Shown: positions 26,303 through 41,500, counted from the first letter of the stretch. The stretch: DNA of 64,000 bases from Gymnogyps californianus (GCF_018139145.2 NC_059471.1:101000914-101064913); one strand, 5' to 3'. Notes: a model not told the origin generated them from the sequence alone. Numbers and translations: made by a program.

Positions 26303-26400
26303 CAGGAATTGAGGATTTAACATTTGTGTAAAAAAAAATGCACTCTCAGATATGGCTGCATTGCCTTCAGACTGTGAAGAGTCTACTAAAGGCTTAGCCT

Positions 26401-26522
26401 TTATTTGTTTGAATCGGAGCCGATTTGATCTTCAGCAGATGTAGAAAGAGACATTTCCTCAGTTCTAGGACGTTTCGATGCTGGGGGATTTTGAAGACTG
26501 TCATCAGATGGTAATGGCCTCT
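26401..26522 (-). CDS. CHAF1B: CHAF1B last coding exon
   Basis: Encodes [20 protein letters not shown] then [20 protein letters not shown] and TAA (26401-26403). SKRPR is a conserved basic patch. The stop codon lies inside an AATAAA hexamer. Confidence 0.93.
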
Positions 26523-29500
26523 CTGAAACAGGCAAATAGGAAAATCATTTAAGCTAAGTAAATCCATATTAAGAATGGTTTGCTGAATTCACTAACAATT
26601 CAGCACTCACCAAAAAAAACCAACCCTGGTTTGAGAGAGTCCAGCATCTGAAACAATGATGTGCTGAAAGTACAAGGGTCTTTAAAGCCCACCTGTAGGA
26701 CCTGGAGAACATTACATCCAAGTGAATTTACTGTTCTTGGTTTCAGTGTCAGCTAATGCACCCATTACTATAACAACTGCAGTGACATACTGGCACATAA
26801 GCAGCTGCCCAAGAGCAATCGCAGTGAGAATACATTTCATATTGTCAAAAGCACCTTTGAAACACACCAAGACAATGAAGAAGCTCTAGAATCTGCAACT
26901 AGGTTTAGGTTTATGCTTGATTGTGCTTGTGTTATAAGCTTATAGCTTATACCAAAAGTCTATAATGGAAAGAACTGATTGGCAAAAGACTTTGCTGGAT
27001 ATTAATAGCCACAACAGCTTACCATGTTCCTGTTCTGAGGAAGGAGGTATAGGAACTGTATCTGTATATGCAGAGGTTGGTGTATCTGGCTTCGGTGGAA
27101 TCAAGTTTACTCTCCTTTAAAAGAGCAGAAACAGTTCAATTGCTTTAAAGCCATCATTTCCACAAATACTTTAAAGATTTACTTCAGATAGAATCACTTA
27201 AATTTAAATGTAGTTTAGATATATTTTACTATGCATTTTTTCTTCTTGTTATATGCTGAATAGAGCATTTTTTAAGAAGTACTTTAAATACCACTAGTGA
27301 TCTTTTCCACTAGAAAGTACTTTTGCATATGTTATATGTGGCACAATGCTTGATATTCACCTTCAGAGCACAGTATCTTGGTCAAATATTTTAAAATCAA
27401 GACTGGCTGCGCTTACTATTCCCTAGCCCTGTCCATGTTAACACTTTAGATTCATAAAACTCTAGGGAATTCTTTTGCCCACTGAGGTCCACTAACAATT
27501 ACTGTAAATCTATTTTCTTCTGCTAAATCTCTTCTGGATGGCACTTAAAAATTAAGCACAAAAGCAGCAGAGGACTGAACCATAAAAAAAAAAATTTTAC
27601 AAGTAGCATCATGCATGCTACTACAAGATGACACTCACTGCATAATCAGTTGATATGATTAAGTATAGTTTCTCTCTCAAAAAGATTAATTGGCTCCATC
27701 AGCCACCCCACCCTCCAGGCAAAAGTCACTTTCAACTACCCACAACCCTTTGACTTGTTAGTTCCAGTACAGATGAACATTGGTGTGTAGAAAGCCATCA
27801 TCTCTAACTTTTTTCTTTGCAGTTTTTGATGAAATCCACTACCCTGCTTTCTCATTCACCACTTCCTCCCGCACAACCTACTAATTAAAACATTCCTATG
27901 AGAAGTTATAATAATTTCCTTTAATTCTAAAATAGCCTTGTTTTGCTGACAAGGTCTAGATCTCTAACAGCAAGGCTGTCTCCTTACTGTTGCACACCAG
28001 CTTAGGATCTTATATTGCAGGCTGTTTGACAATCAATACGTGGATTACAGGCAATTTCTAAAAACCCAGATCTTCACCTTAGGAAATAATCAATGCATAA
28101 AGTCCCACACCCGTGACTGTGCACACTGAGGGCCTGTCTAGACTTGTACTCTTCACTACTTAAAGTATTTCTTGCCAGAAGGGTCTTTAAATAGTTCTTG
28201 TCAGCTGAAGGCTTCAGGTACCATCTTTGTACAGAAAATGGGACCTGAAGACAGACACGTGTTGCTGCCACATGGACAAGGCATAACGGTCAGGTTAAGT
28301 TTGCTACTGTTTCACATTTCAGACAGAAATATAAAAGCTGTACATTTAGGATTCAGGAAACATTTTGACCTTTCAAGTTGCAGTACAACTGGAACAAAAA
28401 GTTCCATGTCAAGACAGCTACCACCAAGACACAGGGCTGGGAATTTATGTCTAAACCTCAACCTTTAAATGTAGCACAAGCACAGCTTGTCTTGGCCTTC
28501 GTATTTATGACTGGAAATGGCAATATAAATCTCACCTTGGCGTCTTGCTCCATGCTTGTAAAGTGTTGAGAGTAATCCTCCTGGGCTGGTTTACTTTAGT
28601 GCTCTGGCTAGCTGGCTGGCTGATTTTCCTCTCATCTGAGGATGAGACTGGAACATTTTTTATGCTAACAGGTGTGGAAGGCAAGTCCTTACCGGCAGCT
28701 GTGGGTGTTCTAGGTTGGAGGGTGGGAGTGGTGGGATCGGTGACCCTGCTGGGAAGAGTCCCCTCTGTCAGCCTAGAGCCTGGGGAAATGACTTTGTGCG
28801 ACTGGCTCTTTTTCACTTTCTTCTCTGTTGCACCAGAGGTTCTGACATTTATCTGTGGCTTCTCCTTCAGTGCTATTCCCAGTTCATCCTTCTCAAAGGT
28901 AACAAATGAACAGTATCCATCCGTGGAAGAAATAGCAAGAAAGGCTCCATCGCTGGACCTATTTGTGAATTTTTTTTTTCCATTAAGAGTAAAGATCAGA
29001 ACTTTTCTTCAGCCCCACCCCCCCATCTATAACACATACTGTACCTGTCTTTTCCACCTCCCTTCCCCAAGTACCTGTATACATTTAAATAAAACTGCAG
29101 TCAAGTGAAAGACATCCAATTCAAATGAACAAAAGATCTTCAATTCTGGCCTTTGCATCTGATTTAATCTCTCTGGTGTCATCTGTGATCACCTGTAATA
29201 TGCTGCTGCCAGCACCTGCATGCATTTGAGCTGGCACAACGTATGGTTCAATTGCAGGTACAGAAATCTTCAGCCACAGTTTCTGACATATTGCTGAACT
29301 CTCCTCATTCAGACCAGCAGAGCAGTTCACGCTCTTCGGCTGTGCTCCCTGTGCTAAGTAGAGGCAATGCTCAGCATCACCGTGGTGCTCACCTGAATGG
29401 GCTCTTCGCACTCATTTCACCAAGTAATGTCTATCTATTACTGATTAAAAACACTTGATTTTCTGTTCTTTTCCACTCCCCTCCTCCTGACACACAATGG

Positions 29501-32500
29501 TTTTCACAATGTCTGAGCATCAATTATAACTTCTGAAAAAGGGGCCTCCATGTGGTCTTCAGCTTAGGTATACTGGCTAGAAAGGCATGAAGAAGCCTTG
29601 TCCAGCAGAGGGGTGTATCCTGATTGCAAGACTTGGATTCAATTTTCAGCTCCAGTTTCCCACATCAAGTCAGATAAATTACTTCGTCCCATACATGAAG
29701 AACCACGGAGCAGAACTGAGCAGATAAAGCAGAATTTGGCCAGGATACAGACACCTGAACTCAGAGAGATGACTTCCAAAACCTCCAAATAACTTCATTA
29801 TTACCAGTTACACTGCCTGAACAATGGGTACTTTTCATGGGCACCTAGGACATTAGCTTTCATAAAAATTTCCATCTGCTTGTCCCCAGGGTGCTTGCAC
29901 CTTGTTTCCCAGCCGATAAAGAACCATAATTCTCCAGTTTACTGCGCAAAAAAGAGGTGGCTTGCTGTTCAGACAGTGCGATGACAGTGACCACATGCAT
30001 GTCATATATGAAACATAAAAATAAAACAAGACACAAGATGTTGTGCAGATCTTCAACATGTAAAAAGGACATTTCCCCCATCACAACAAATCTTCAGAAT
30101 ATAATAATTACCTACCACGAAATGTCACTCAGGGTGTGATAATGTATGTTAGAAACATAACCAAAGGGGAAGGACTGCTCAGTATCATAAAAAAGCACAG
30201 AATCTTCTGAAGCAACAGCAAACACCAATCGATAGGGCAGCTTAAACAGAGCAGGAGACAGTTTCTGACTGATTTCATCTAGAATGCAAAGAAATTAACA
30301 CATTGAGAATTCCCTCTTGCATTCATTGCAAGGTAGTAACTGCACTAGCTTAGTCATGAATCTAAATAAAGATTTCTTTATTAATCAGTATCAAGATAAT
30401 GGCTAAGAAGATAGCACTTCTATAAAATGTGAAGTTTAATGTCAAGCACTAACATTTCTGTTGCCTGAAGTTTGCCCTCTATTGTCTTAGCTGAAAAAAT
30501 TGGCAGAAGCTTTGTCCATCCGGATTGCTATTATTTTGTTTTGTAAAGTTTGTCATACATTTTCCAGCTGAAATTTTTCAGCATATTTATATGAACTTTA
30601 GTATTAAAGTCCAAACAAACACACCTTGGGATACAGTGTAAATCAAGGTCATGACAAATTTATACCACCACGTTATATTCTGTATGACTCAGTCCAAACA
30701 ATGGATTTAGCTCTATTTGTGTTATCTTGGGTTCAGCTCCTAGCTAGTCTTTTCATTGCAACATTAGTTCTTTGTAAGGCCAGATTATTCCAACTTCCAA
30801 TGGAAGCTGAGTGCTAGCTAGCTGCTTTCAGAAATTCCTAGTATATAGAGGTCCTGTGCAGTTCTATGATGATTACGGAAGCTATGCACTAAAACAGACA
30901 GGCCATTAACATTAACATAATGTAAGGTATTCACATGTATAGATTTCTAGACTACCATAGATTTCACTTTTCTGGGTGCATGTTGCAGAAACTAAACACT
31001 CTGTTTAGAGGAGCTACAGAGACCAACAGCAGACACTCATCTCCTTACTTTGCAACACACCATTACAATGGATCTAAAGACTATGATGAAAATACAGAAC
31101 ACAACAACAGGTAATCTCTAAATCCTGTAAGGAACACTACAAAATGACCCTCTAAAGAAAGGAGCAAAGCTCTGCCTTTTCACCAGAGTAAGACTGGTCT
31201 TGTTAAAATATAAACACTCCTGGACCCACTGGGCTCACAATAAGGCTGGATTTGAATCTCCAGGTAAGTTCTCACGCAACTTCATACAATCCTTTCCCCA
31301 CCTCAGAACTCCTGTTCTGGCCAGTAACACCAGCACTGCTTCAGGTTTGGCTTCCTTGAATAAACATCAACGGTTGTTGCAAACTACACCAACTCTCTGG
31401 TGCTTCTGTGATGTGGGTAGTTGAGACTAACAGAAAATATTTCACTGGGTCGCTCCTTTAGTGCTAAGCCAAGTTATTTACTTTTACTCACAGAAAATGG
31501 TTAAAAGCTAAAGAAAAATATTAAACAGTGTTTCTGTAACCTAAGAGGCCAAGTAAGAACATTTATTCACTACATCAAAAGCTACTCACAAGGCACTTAA
31601 GGTGAATTCAGGGTCTTAGAATCAGGAAACAGCTTCTAAGATGTGGTACAACACTATCTTAACGGAATGCTAAAAGGCTAGGGCATAAAATAGTAAACAG
31701 CCACATTGGCCTTTTCACATATTTGCTGTAAAATCATACTCCCTGAAGGATTTACAGTACCTTTATTAAAGGCTCGTCTCAACTCAAAATAGACTGGGCA
31801 GCAGCGAACAGCAAGAGTTGCCTTTCCAGGACATGGCAGGTGACCCACGGGCCTTTTATAAAGAATCAGTATTTCAGAAAACAGCATTTCGTTTTTACTT
31901 TTTTTTTTTTTTTTAATAAAAAGATATTTTGATCTCATTGAACTTTACCTTTTAAGATTGTTTCTGGAGAAAACATATGTGGTGTTTGTTACATTTTCTC
32001 CTGATTCAACACAGCCAGCTGCAAAAATAAAGGTTAAAACATTACTCATCAACTCAAAAAGGTACTGAGTACACACTTTATGTCCATAAACATTCTACTT
32101 CTCAGGAATTAGGCTTGTCAGTTGGGCAAGGGCTGTGCAACCTGAACACAACTTAAAAAGGCATCCCAAATATTTATTTAGTGCCGTTTTTGTTTCCCTT
32201 ATATACTTCCCCCTCAAAACTTCTTTTTGATGTTGCCAGACATCTATAAAAGCAGTGCTTATGTCGGGAAACTGATCCCCTCCTTGCTATGTTATTTTTA
32301 CTATGACTGCAGAATGTTCTTAAGAAAGGATACAAACATAGACCAGTCAAAAGAAACCACTCATTATTCTTCATTTGTATTTTAACAGAACTATATTGTT
32401 GCAATTTACATGTTTCAGTTCAGAAAAATGCCATAAATATAATTTTTATCACAGGAGAAAGTTGATGTTCTGGACTGCTAACGGAAGAGTATTGCGGAGT

Positions 32501-35500
32501 CTCTATTTTCTTCAACAGGAAAAATGAGGAATGGCATAATTAAGATAAATGAGCATCCTCTAGCAGTTTGAAAGGAATCTTGATGCACATTCAAACTAGA
32601 GCATAACAGATACAATGTAAGTTATAGTACATGTTCTCACATACCTGGAGTGAGTAAATAGGAGCCATCAGGAGTAAAACTGAGCCTGCGGAAAAATGAC
32701 TTCATGCTGTCATCATGAAACATCCGATAGCTCCTAGCCTGTAACATTGAACATATGATTGTGTAAAGCGCCATGAACGTGTCAGCTGGAATTCAAGTGA
32801 GAAAAACCATCCAGTTGTACAATCCAACCTGATGGAACTTTTAAAATAAATGGTTTAAAAACCATGGCTCCTTCAAACTCACTTTCTGCTGTGCTATAAA
32901 TTCTTCACAGCTAAGAAAAACAGTCCTTGATCCCTCTTCAGCTACTAATCAAAACACTCAAGAGCAGTCACATTAGACCAGTAATCAAAAAATAGTAATA
33001 ACCTGGAGAACAACATTATTTAACAGTCAACGTAAAAGCCTACTCCTTGGGCATTTAATTTTAACTCTAGTATTAGAGGTTTAAAGAGAACTTCTATAAT
33101 GGCAAAACACCCTCTCTCAGGCCTGTTCTTTAGTCTCTATAAAACTGTTACAAATGTTTTCACAAAAAAAGAAAAGGAATAGAAGGAATTAAAAAGGTTA
33201 CAGCCAGCTTGGATGTGTTATTTTACTATCACTTAGAACTGTTTGGGAGAAAAAAGCTCTTTGTTTTCCTTCTTAGGGGTTAGAGAGAATTTCCTAAATT
33301 TTCCCGAATTCATATTTTTCCTAAAAATCAGACCACCTTTTTGAAAATTTCAGGCTGCCGACTTTAAAATATTATTGCTATGTCATATCCATTAATAAAC
33401 TTACAGCTACTGACAGACATGTTTGAAGTTTTTCCTATTAAGAATTCACTATGCATACTATTTTTTCCACACTATTTTTAACATTTATAACCAAAGACAT
33501 TGTGTTGCTACTTTAATCAGCTTAACTTGCAAGAGATCAACAGCAGCAGGCTGTTATTTCTTAGTCATTTCTGTAATGTTCGAGGAAACCTGAAGCGGTC
33601 TCTATTTACAAAATGCAAAGGTGAGATAGAGACAAAAATATCTGATATACGGATTACTTGAATGGAAAATATTTGTCCCTTTGGTTTCACAGAATAGAAC
33701 AACTCATACAAAATAGCACCCAGCACATTCTCCAGTACCATTAGCAGAACAATGTACCTCTCCTTCAGCTCCTGATCCGGATGGCATCTTGGTAACATTG
33801 AATGCAACACGCTTGGTTTGCGTGTTGTATACCCGCAGGACCCTACATGGTGGAGAGCACAGTTAGCTATGAACAGCTTCCTTTCACCCCAAGTTTCACA
33901 CAACACTACAGGCCCTCACTTCTCAGTCAGGACCGCCAAATATAAATGACAATCACACATTAATTATAACTCTGTTCATGAGACACCACCGGGGGGACAT
34001 GTTTTGATAGCCAAATAACCAATGAATCACTGACAATTATTTGACTCAATAAGGTTTGTGAAGTACCAGCATATGCATTTGTGGAGGAATGAGGGAATTA
34101 GTGGACAGTGAATGGCCACACCATTCCTACCTGTGCTGTAGTAGCCAGTATGTTCCTGCAGAGTGGGAACTCGCCTCAAAGACAATTAGCTACATCTCTA
34201 TGCTTCAGTTTCCTTTGGAATAAATGAAAACTGGAGTACGTCTCTGTACAGAATGTTGGAACTCCCCTGACTTCATCTCACTAAAACAGCAGGTGGCCTA
34301 AGCAAACCCAACTGCTCGTCCCACCACCCCCTCCTTTCTGCCAGCTCTGACCTTCACTGAGTTATGTTCGTTTGTTAGGCTGGCAGAAAACCAACTTAAC
34401 ACAAAAAGCAGACAGGTTTCTGCTGATTTAATGTGCTGAAACAGCTCCACAAAGAATCCTGGACAGAGCTAGGAAGAGAAAACAGAAGGTGAGGCTGTGG
34501 CAGACAGCTTGAGGCAGTTGTGGAACTACTGGCTCTGGATGTCACACAGCTAAGCTGGTCTGCCAAAAGGGGGAAGAGGTCTCCCCACCCCGGGCTCATG
34601 AGTGCCCAGTCCTGGCAACTCGCCTGGCTCCTGTTAGACCCCCACTGAGCTGATGCTATTCACTAACCTTGCAGAAAAACATCTGAAACCTGAGGGGGTG
34701 GGAGATTTCCCCTCTTCAGATTAGTTCATGTCCTCACCTGCGACTTCACTCCGAGAAAAACTTGTGCATCATTCTATTACTTGTGTTCCTCTGCTGTTCA
34801 TTTTAATAAAAGCACACAAATCTCACATAACCGATTATCAGAAGACAGAGGCTCACAGTGACCTAGTTGCCATTAACTTCCCATTTTTCTGAGCCTATTT
34901 CAAATCTTAAAGCAAAACTACTTTTCCACTATTAGACCAATTTTCTTTGCAGTGGGTGCCAGATGACATGCATTTATTAGCCAGCTGCAAACCCCTTCAG
35001 AGCAGCACACATGCCCTAAACAGTTTAAGCTCACTCAAAGTTCTGACAAGGGCCAAGTTTTATGAAGTGTGTGTTTAGCTTTCCCAATGACATCACTTAC
35101 AAAATTGTTTGCGATGGAGGGAGCAAGAGGGCAAAAGAAAGATATCAGTGGAAAAACATTTTAACTGATTTCTTAACCTGTTTATATCTTTCTGTAAAAT
35201 GACAGGGATGAACTTATTGGCTCATTAACAACCAGAGAATGCAGCACTCCTTAAGATGTATTTCTAATCATCTCTAATCACCAATACCACGAAAACTTAT
35301 TTCCTGAAGAAAAATCTACAAAAGTTTATGTAAGCTTATCTGCTGCTTAGAGAGGGCACTCAGACTTCAGGAATCATTTACCACAAGCAAAAGATTAACT
35401 GAAGTATCATTTTACTTTCACATCAACCTTCTTACAGAACAATCTGAATAAAACTAAAAGAAAAGTCACATTTATCCCATACACTTGCTTTTAATTCATC

Positions 35501-38500
35501 CTCAAGTAAGAAAGAATACTAAGGCAAAACACTTAGACCAACAGCTCACCTATCACAACTCAGAGTTGCAATGTACTGGCCTAGAGGATCCCAGGTTATT
35601 CCTTGGACATAACTCTTGTGTTCATTTAATATTGAAACCTTCTGTCCTGAAATTACAAAAGTTTTCAGATTCTAAATTCAAATGTGTTTTAAAATATTTC
35701 TTCATTTCAAAAATAAAACAAGACAAAATGTTTCAAGATGTAGAGAAATCATTTTTTAAACATACAAACTGTTAACTTGATGGTACCTGATAAGAATATC
35801 AGAAATAGTTGCTTTATTTCTAGAATATTCACAAATACAGTAAATTGTGACATGCCAATTTAAGGGTTGCTCCCTACAAACTAACTCAGATAAGCAGCTT
35901 GGCTTAGGCATTAAACATGCAAGATGAGTATATTTCAAAACAGAACTATTTCAAAACCTTTGTGATTTAGAAAAAGCTTTTCAGGCACATCTAGAATACT
36001 GTTCAACAGCTAACTGAATTTGGCTGAATACCGAGCCAGAAATTCCAGCGTTAAAACGTAACTTCCAGCTGGGGGGCTGTATAAACTCATCTACTCTGCT
36101 GAGCAGGCACTGAAAAAAATATACTGCACACATGCTGACTGACGCTTACACATGGGCAGCTTTCAGAAACAATTGTACAGCAGTGCTAACTCATGTTCTT
36201 CCACAGCTTATTCTGTCACGAAGATCTCTCAAAGGCATGACCTGTCTGACCCCACTGATGTTCCACAGTTCAATGTCGCAGAGCCAAAGCACCATGATGA
36301 GGTAAAGTTACGGATAATTCTCATGAAACACTTTGTTTTGAATACTAGCGACAGGTGGGGTTTTTTCCTACTAGTTAAGTGTTTTGTTGCAAAGAAATAC
36401 TATAAGCTGACAAGTTTCAAAGACAACAGCTCCTCAAAAAGTTTACACAAACAGAGTTGAGGCCATGCTGCATAATACCAAAAGTCCTTCTGGTGCAGTA
36501 TTCTGTCTCCGACAGTGGCCAACAACAGATGCCTAAGGAAGAGCGTGAGAACAGAGCAAACACATAATGATATTTCTACAAGATACCCTGTAAGCTGCCA
36601 ACAGTTTGTACCTCAAGGACTTAAGCCAGTGATGCTCTCTTTGTACTGAACAGCCCTATGGATTTTTACTATTAATTTTCTTCCAGCCATTTTTTTAAAA
36701 AACATGCAAGCTTTTAGCCTGAGTATTACTGGAAGCTATCCTTGAAACTCTTTCCTTTCATGTACCTACAACTTCAATCACAGAGCCTACATTTTCCAGT
36801 AATGGCTTCTTACTTCCAACTTACTACATGTGTCTCTGCCTAGAGGACACAAAATGCCCTCCATGGCATTAACTGCATGCTAAAAGAAAGCAGTGAGAAT
36901 GGAAGACATGACATGTAACTAACATATCAGCTTAAGAGGCCATCCAGCTTTTTTTAGTAATAATTCTAATAGATATGTCCCTTTAAAGTCATTACAAACA
37001 GTCCGAGATGCAAGAGACATTTGGTCACAATGCCCCTGCACATACTTATGCCCTAAGAACACACACTCTTAATTGAACATTCATGTATTTATGGTAAAGA
37101 CTTTTGGAAAGGAGTGTATGTGACAGTTCGGATGGGAGAGACATTAAGCACCCAAACCAAGAACACAAAAAATGTCAGCAGCAGAACATTCGTATTTTCA
37201 TGTGTGCATGCACTGAAAAATTAACCTGGATTCTACTTTATTGTTCTTAATTAGACACTAAATATTAGAAAGGTGAGATAAAAGGTTAACTATAAAGTTA
37301 AGTATTTCCACATTAAATTAAAAGTGAAAGTAATCATTACACTGCTAATAAGAAAACATCAAGCCATTGTAAAGCAACCTAACCTAGCTGGTTACTACCA
37401 GAACTTCTATAGATGGGCCTTTCTTGGAGAACACAAGCAATCCCACTGCAGTGGGATGAGAATGAACAGAAGTGTTTTGCCTAATGGAGCCTAAAAAAAA
37501 GGTCACATCTTGCAAAACAGAGCCTGCATCCTATACCCACTTCCCATTTTTTACCTAGGTAGTTAGTTACCTGATACCAGTCAAGTTTTGTTTGTTTGTT
37601 GGGGTGTGGGATGGGGTGGAGTAAGTAATATACAAGCTGCTTGTGTAGGAATTTGCAGGGGGGGAAAATTGGGTGAAGTTTATTTCCTGAATACTCCATG
37701 GTGAAGAGATTACTTATGCGTAAATTTTGCTGGCCTGAGGGTATCTTTATATGCTGGGCTATCTGCCTCACAATCCCAGAAATCTAGCAATCACAAAAAA
37801 GATGCTTTCAACTCTTTTAGTAAATACTGTGAAGCACTTCCACCAGGACTAGAGACACAAGTGATAAACGTAGCATTTACCTTTATTGACATCCCACATT
37901 ATAGCTGTGTTATCTACAGAAGCAGATGCCATGTAATTTCCATCTGAGGTCCAACAAATATCATATACATCTTCTAAGTGGCCTCTAGAAGCCAGAAGAG
38001 AAGAAACCAATTATTAATTTAAAAATTAACAGCTACATGTAAACATGAGGTTTATGCCTTTTTAGGTTAAAAAAAAAAAACCAACAGAGGCAAATAAAGT
38101 ATCACTAAAGTAAAATGAACAGCATGACTTTCAGCTTTTAAAAAAACCTTCCATATTCGGAAGGTGGTAGAACATTTTAAAAAAGCACATCCTATTTCTA
38201 TTGAAAACAAGCTTGACTTTTCAACAGGTCTTTTTCACAGATAATGAAAACCCCACATTTGAAGTAATTTATGAATTTGTACCTAGAGATCTGGAAATGA
38301 ACATTTCTAGGACTTGTACAAACAGAAAATAAAACACTACACAAAAGTAATTAGGAACTGTTGCTATTCAAGAAAACTTTCCTGCATATTTATGGGTTTC
38401 ATAAAAGCAGTAAACAAACATGCATACTCTGCAGAGCCACACGAAACACAGAGAATTAAGGTTGATTTAGATATAGTTGAACAAACATTGCAAGATATTC

Positions 38501-41500
38501 AGAACCACCTAGAAGGGCTCCATCAAAACCAATTTTTATTGCTTGTCGTTTGAAGACTCATCATACAGTGTGCTAACTTTAACAATAAATATTTGCAACA
38601 CCAAGTTTAGGGAAGGGGGATTGGTTTTCTTTGTTTACTTTAAGAGATGAACTCTAACGTTCCTAAAGGATCATGCTGGCGCTTCAAGCAATCCCACTAG
38701 CACTTTTGAAACTGTTCTCACATAAACCTCAGCAATTGCAAGGAATGTATCAGTTATGGATATCAGAGTTACTTATTTTTTGTAAACAAGTGTAAATTCT
38801 TAATGATTTTATCAGTATAGACAGATAGAGACCAAAACTTTTAACAGATACTACACAGAAAGCAAGGCAGAGTTATACATACTGCTCATTCAAAATGCAT
38901 TTCCAAGTCCAGAACCACTAATTTCTTTCAGACTTCAGCTGAGAGTGAGAACAGAACACTGTTGTAGTTCAACTGCCAGTGGTGGTTTGATGCCTTAGTT
39001 ACTATCAGCTAATACTTACTTAGTCTTAGCAGGTACAGTGTGTATATTTTATTAATCATCGTACACTGGAAACAAAAGCTGTATAATACAGTAGATTTTC
39101 AACTATTAAAATCAACTAGTTGAAAAAGATTGGTCGAGCCTCACAGCTATCATCTAGCAAAATTGCATGAATCATTTTATCTACTGATGCTTTTTGCTTT
39201 AATAATGATCAAAATTTCCACTATAAAGCTAGTAAATAAAACTTCACATTTACTTTATCTATCTCTGTGCTAAGCTTTAAGTGACTGCAAATCTCAGGAA
39301 CCAATTTCAGAGCATGTCAGTTATGTCACATAAATGTCAAATCTTCTGCCTTAACAGAAGATGTAGGTTGGCACTGTATCAAAAAAAAAAGTTAAATACA
39401 ATAAAAGGATGAATATCAGAGCAAGCAAATTTTAGAGACCATTGACGTTCTACAAACACTGAACAGAAGACTGTACCAGATGACAAAAGCCACTGGGGAA
39501 TCAAAAACACTGAACAGAAAACAAACTCATAAAATATTAAGCTACCTTAAAGTTTTAATGACTGTCCAGTTCTCCTTGTTGAGCTGAGCTTCATCTTCAT
39601 CCTGAAAAACTAATGGTTCCAATTCTTTGCTATCATTCAGCTTCCACAATAAAATAACAGCGTCTGTAGAAGAAATCAGATGAAGCTTCTTTCCTTCCCA
39701 CTCACTGTTTTGTTAATGCATTACATTTAGTTCAACATTACAATTATCTCGCATAAGACACATGAAAAGCAGTTCTCACCATCTCCTCCAGATGCTAGGA
39801 TCTCACCACTTGGAGAGAAGCGCACAACATTTACTGCTTTGGTATGGCGGGCGAGGTTGGACAAGAATTCCACAATTGCTTTTCCATCTGGCCCTTTTTC
39901 CACTTTCCATATCTAGTTACAAAAGCATTACAGTTTTCAGCAACAAGATGTAATATATATGCACCACTTCAGTAATCTACAATTTACTCCTTGGGCAGTC
40001 ATTCTGAACCTATTATCTGAAACTTTCAGAGCTAAAGCTGCAGTTGCACCACAAATTTTCCCTCTGTGAGCTACAGCTGTGTATTGAGTTTATGTGGCAA
40101 GGTTTTGGTAGCTGGGGGAGGCTTTGGGGTGGCTTCTGTGAGAAGACACCAGAAGCTGCCCCCGTGTTGGACAGAGCCAGTTCCAGCCAGCTCTAAGACT
40201 GTCCCATAGCTGGCCAAAGCTCAGCCCATCAGTGATGCTGGTGGTGCCTCTGTTATAACATGTTTAAGAAAGGGTAAAAAACCTCTGCATAGCAGCTGTG
40301 AGAAAAGAGTAAGAAAAACGTGAGAGAAACAGCCCTGCAGACACCAGGGTCAGTGAAGGAGGGGAGGAGGTGCTCCAGGCACTGGAGCAGAGATTCCCCT
40401 GCAGCCTCAGGAAAAGATCATGGTGACACAGGTTGTCCCCCTGCAGCCCATGGAGGTCCATGGTGGAGCAGATATCCACACTGCAGCCTGTGGAGGACCC
40501 CACGCCAGAGCAGGTGGATGTGCCCTGAAAGAAGCTGCAGCCTGTGGAGGACCCCACACCGGAGCGTGCTCCTGGCAGGACCTGTGACCCCATGGAGAGG
40601 AGCCCACGCTGGAGCAGGTTTTCTGGCAGAAACTGTGACCCCATGGGGGACGCATGCTGGAGCAGTCCGTTTCTGAAGGATTGTACCCCGTGGAAAGGAC
40701 CCACACTGGAGCAGTTCGTGAAGAACTGCAGCCCATGGGAAGGACCCATGTTGGAGAAGTTTGTGAAAGACTGTCTCCCGTGGGAGGGACCCCACGCTGG
40801 AGCAGGAGAAGAGTGTGAGGAAGAAGGAGCGGCAGAGACAACACGTAATGAACTGACCACAGCCCCCATTCCGCAACCCCCTGTGCTGCTTGGGGGCAGG
40901 AGGTAGAAGAGTCAGGAGTGAAGCTGAGCCTGGGAGGAAGCGGGGCGGGGGGGGGAAGGTGTTTTTATTTTTGTTCTTATTTCTCACTATCCTACTTTGT
41001 TATTAATTGGCAATAAATTAATTTCCCTAAGTCGAGTCTGTTTTGCCCATGACAGTAATTAGTAAGTGATCTCCCTGTCCTTATCTCGACCCATGAGCTT
41101 TTCCATCATATTTTCTCCCCATCCTATTGAGGAGGGGGAGTGATGGAGCAGCTTGGTGGGCACCTGGTGGCCAGCCAAGGTCAACCCACCACAAGCTGTA
41201 ATTATATTGCAGTATTTTTTTAGTCTGATGAAATATATTACTGAGTATTTCCAATAAATTAAGAAAAACCCAACCAAACACATAACATCATCCTCTCTTC
41301 ATTCATCGACAACCTCTAGCTTCAAAGGTATTCGACAAGCCTATAAATACAATGATTCAATAGTATGGGATTACAGTATCTTGTAACTTTTGCCAGTTTT
41401 CCCTCTTTATGCAATAGTCCTCCGAAAGAAGATGTAGCAGCAGTATCTTTTATGTCAAAGATGACTGAAATTTTTCTGGCCCTAAAACATGTATATGTAT

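Larger units (their letters stand above)
25560..26400 (-). other. CHAF1B: CHAF1B 3' UTR (distal-site model)
   Basis: The sequence follows the CHAF1B stop and runs to a minus-strand AATAAA at 25578-25583, with a TG-rich stretch (TGCTATGGTGTGC) just downstream. Shorter forms are possible from ATTAAA at 26297-26302 or from the AATAAA overlapping the stop codon. No transcript data are available, so the end is an inference. Confidence 0.45.

Noticed and set aside
26930..26952. Small palindrome around ATAAGCTTATAGCTTAT
   Set aside because: Too short and AT-rich to be more than chance within a CHAF1B intron.
28545..29108. 187-codon plus-strand frame
   Set aside because: Antisense shadow of the large CHAF1B coding exon.
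40264..40987. Minus-strand open frames of 201 and 189 codons and plus-strand frames of about 120
   Set aside because: Same LTR array (copy B); low-complexity, no splice or start context, frames on both strands.
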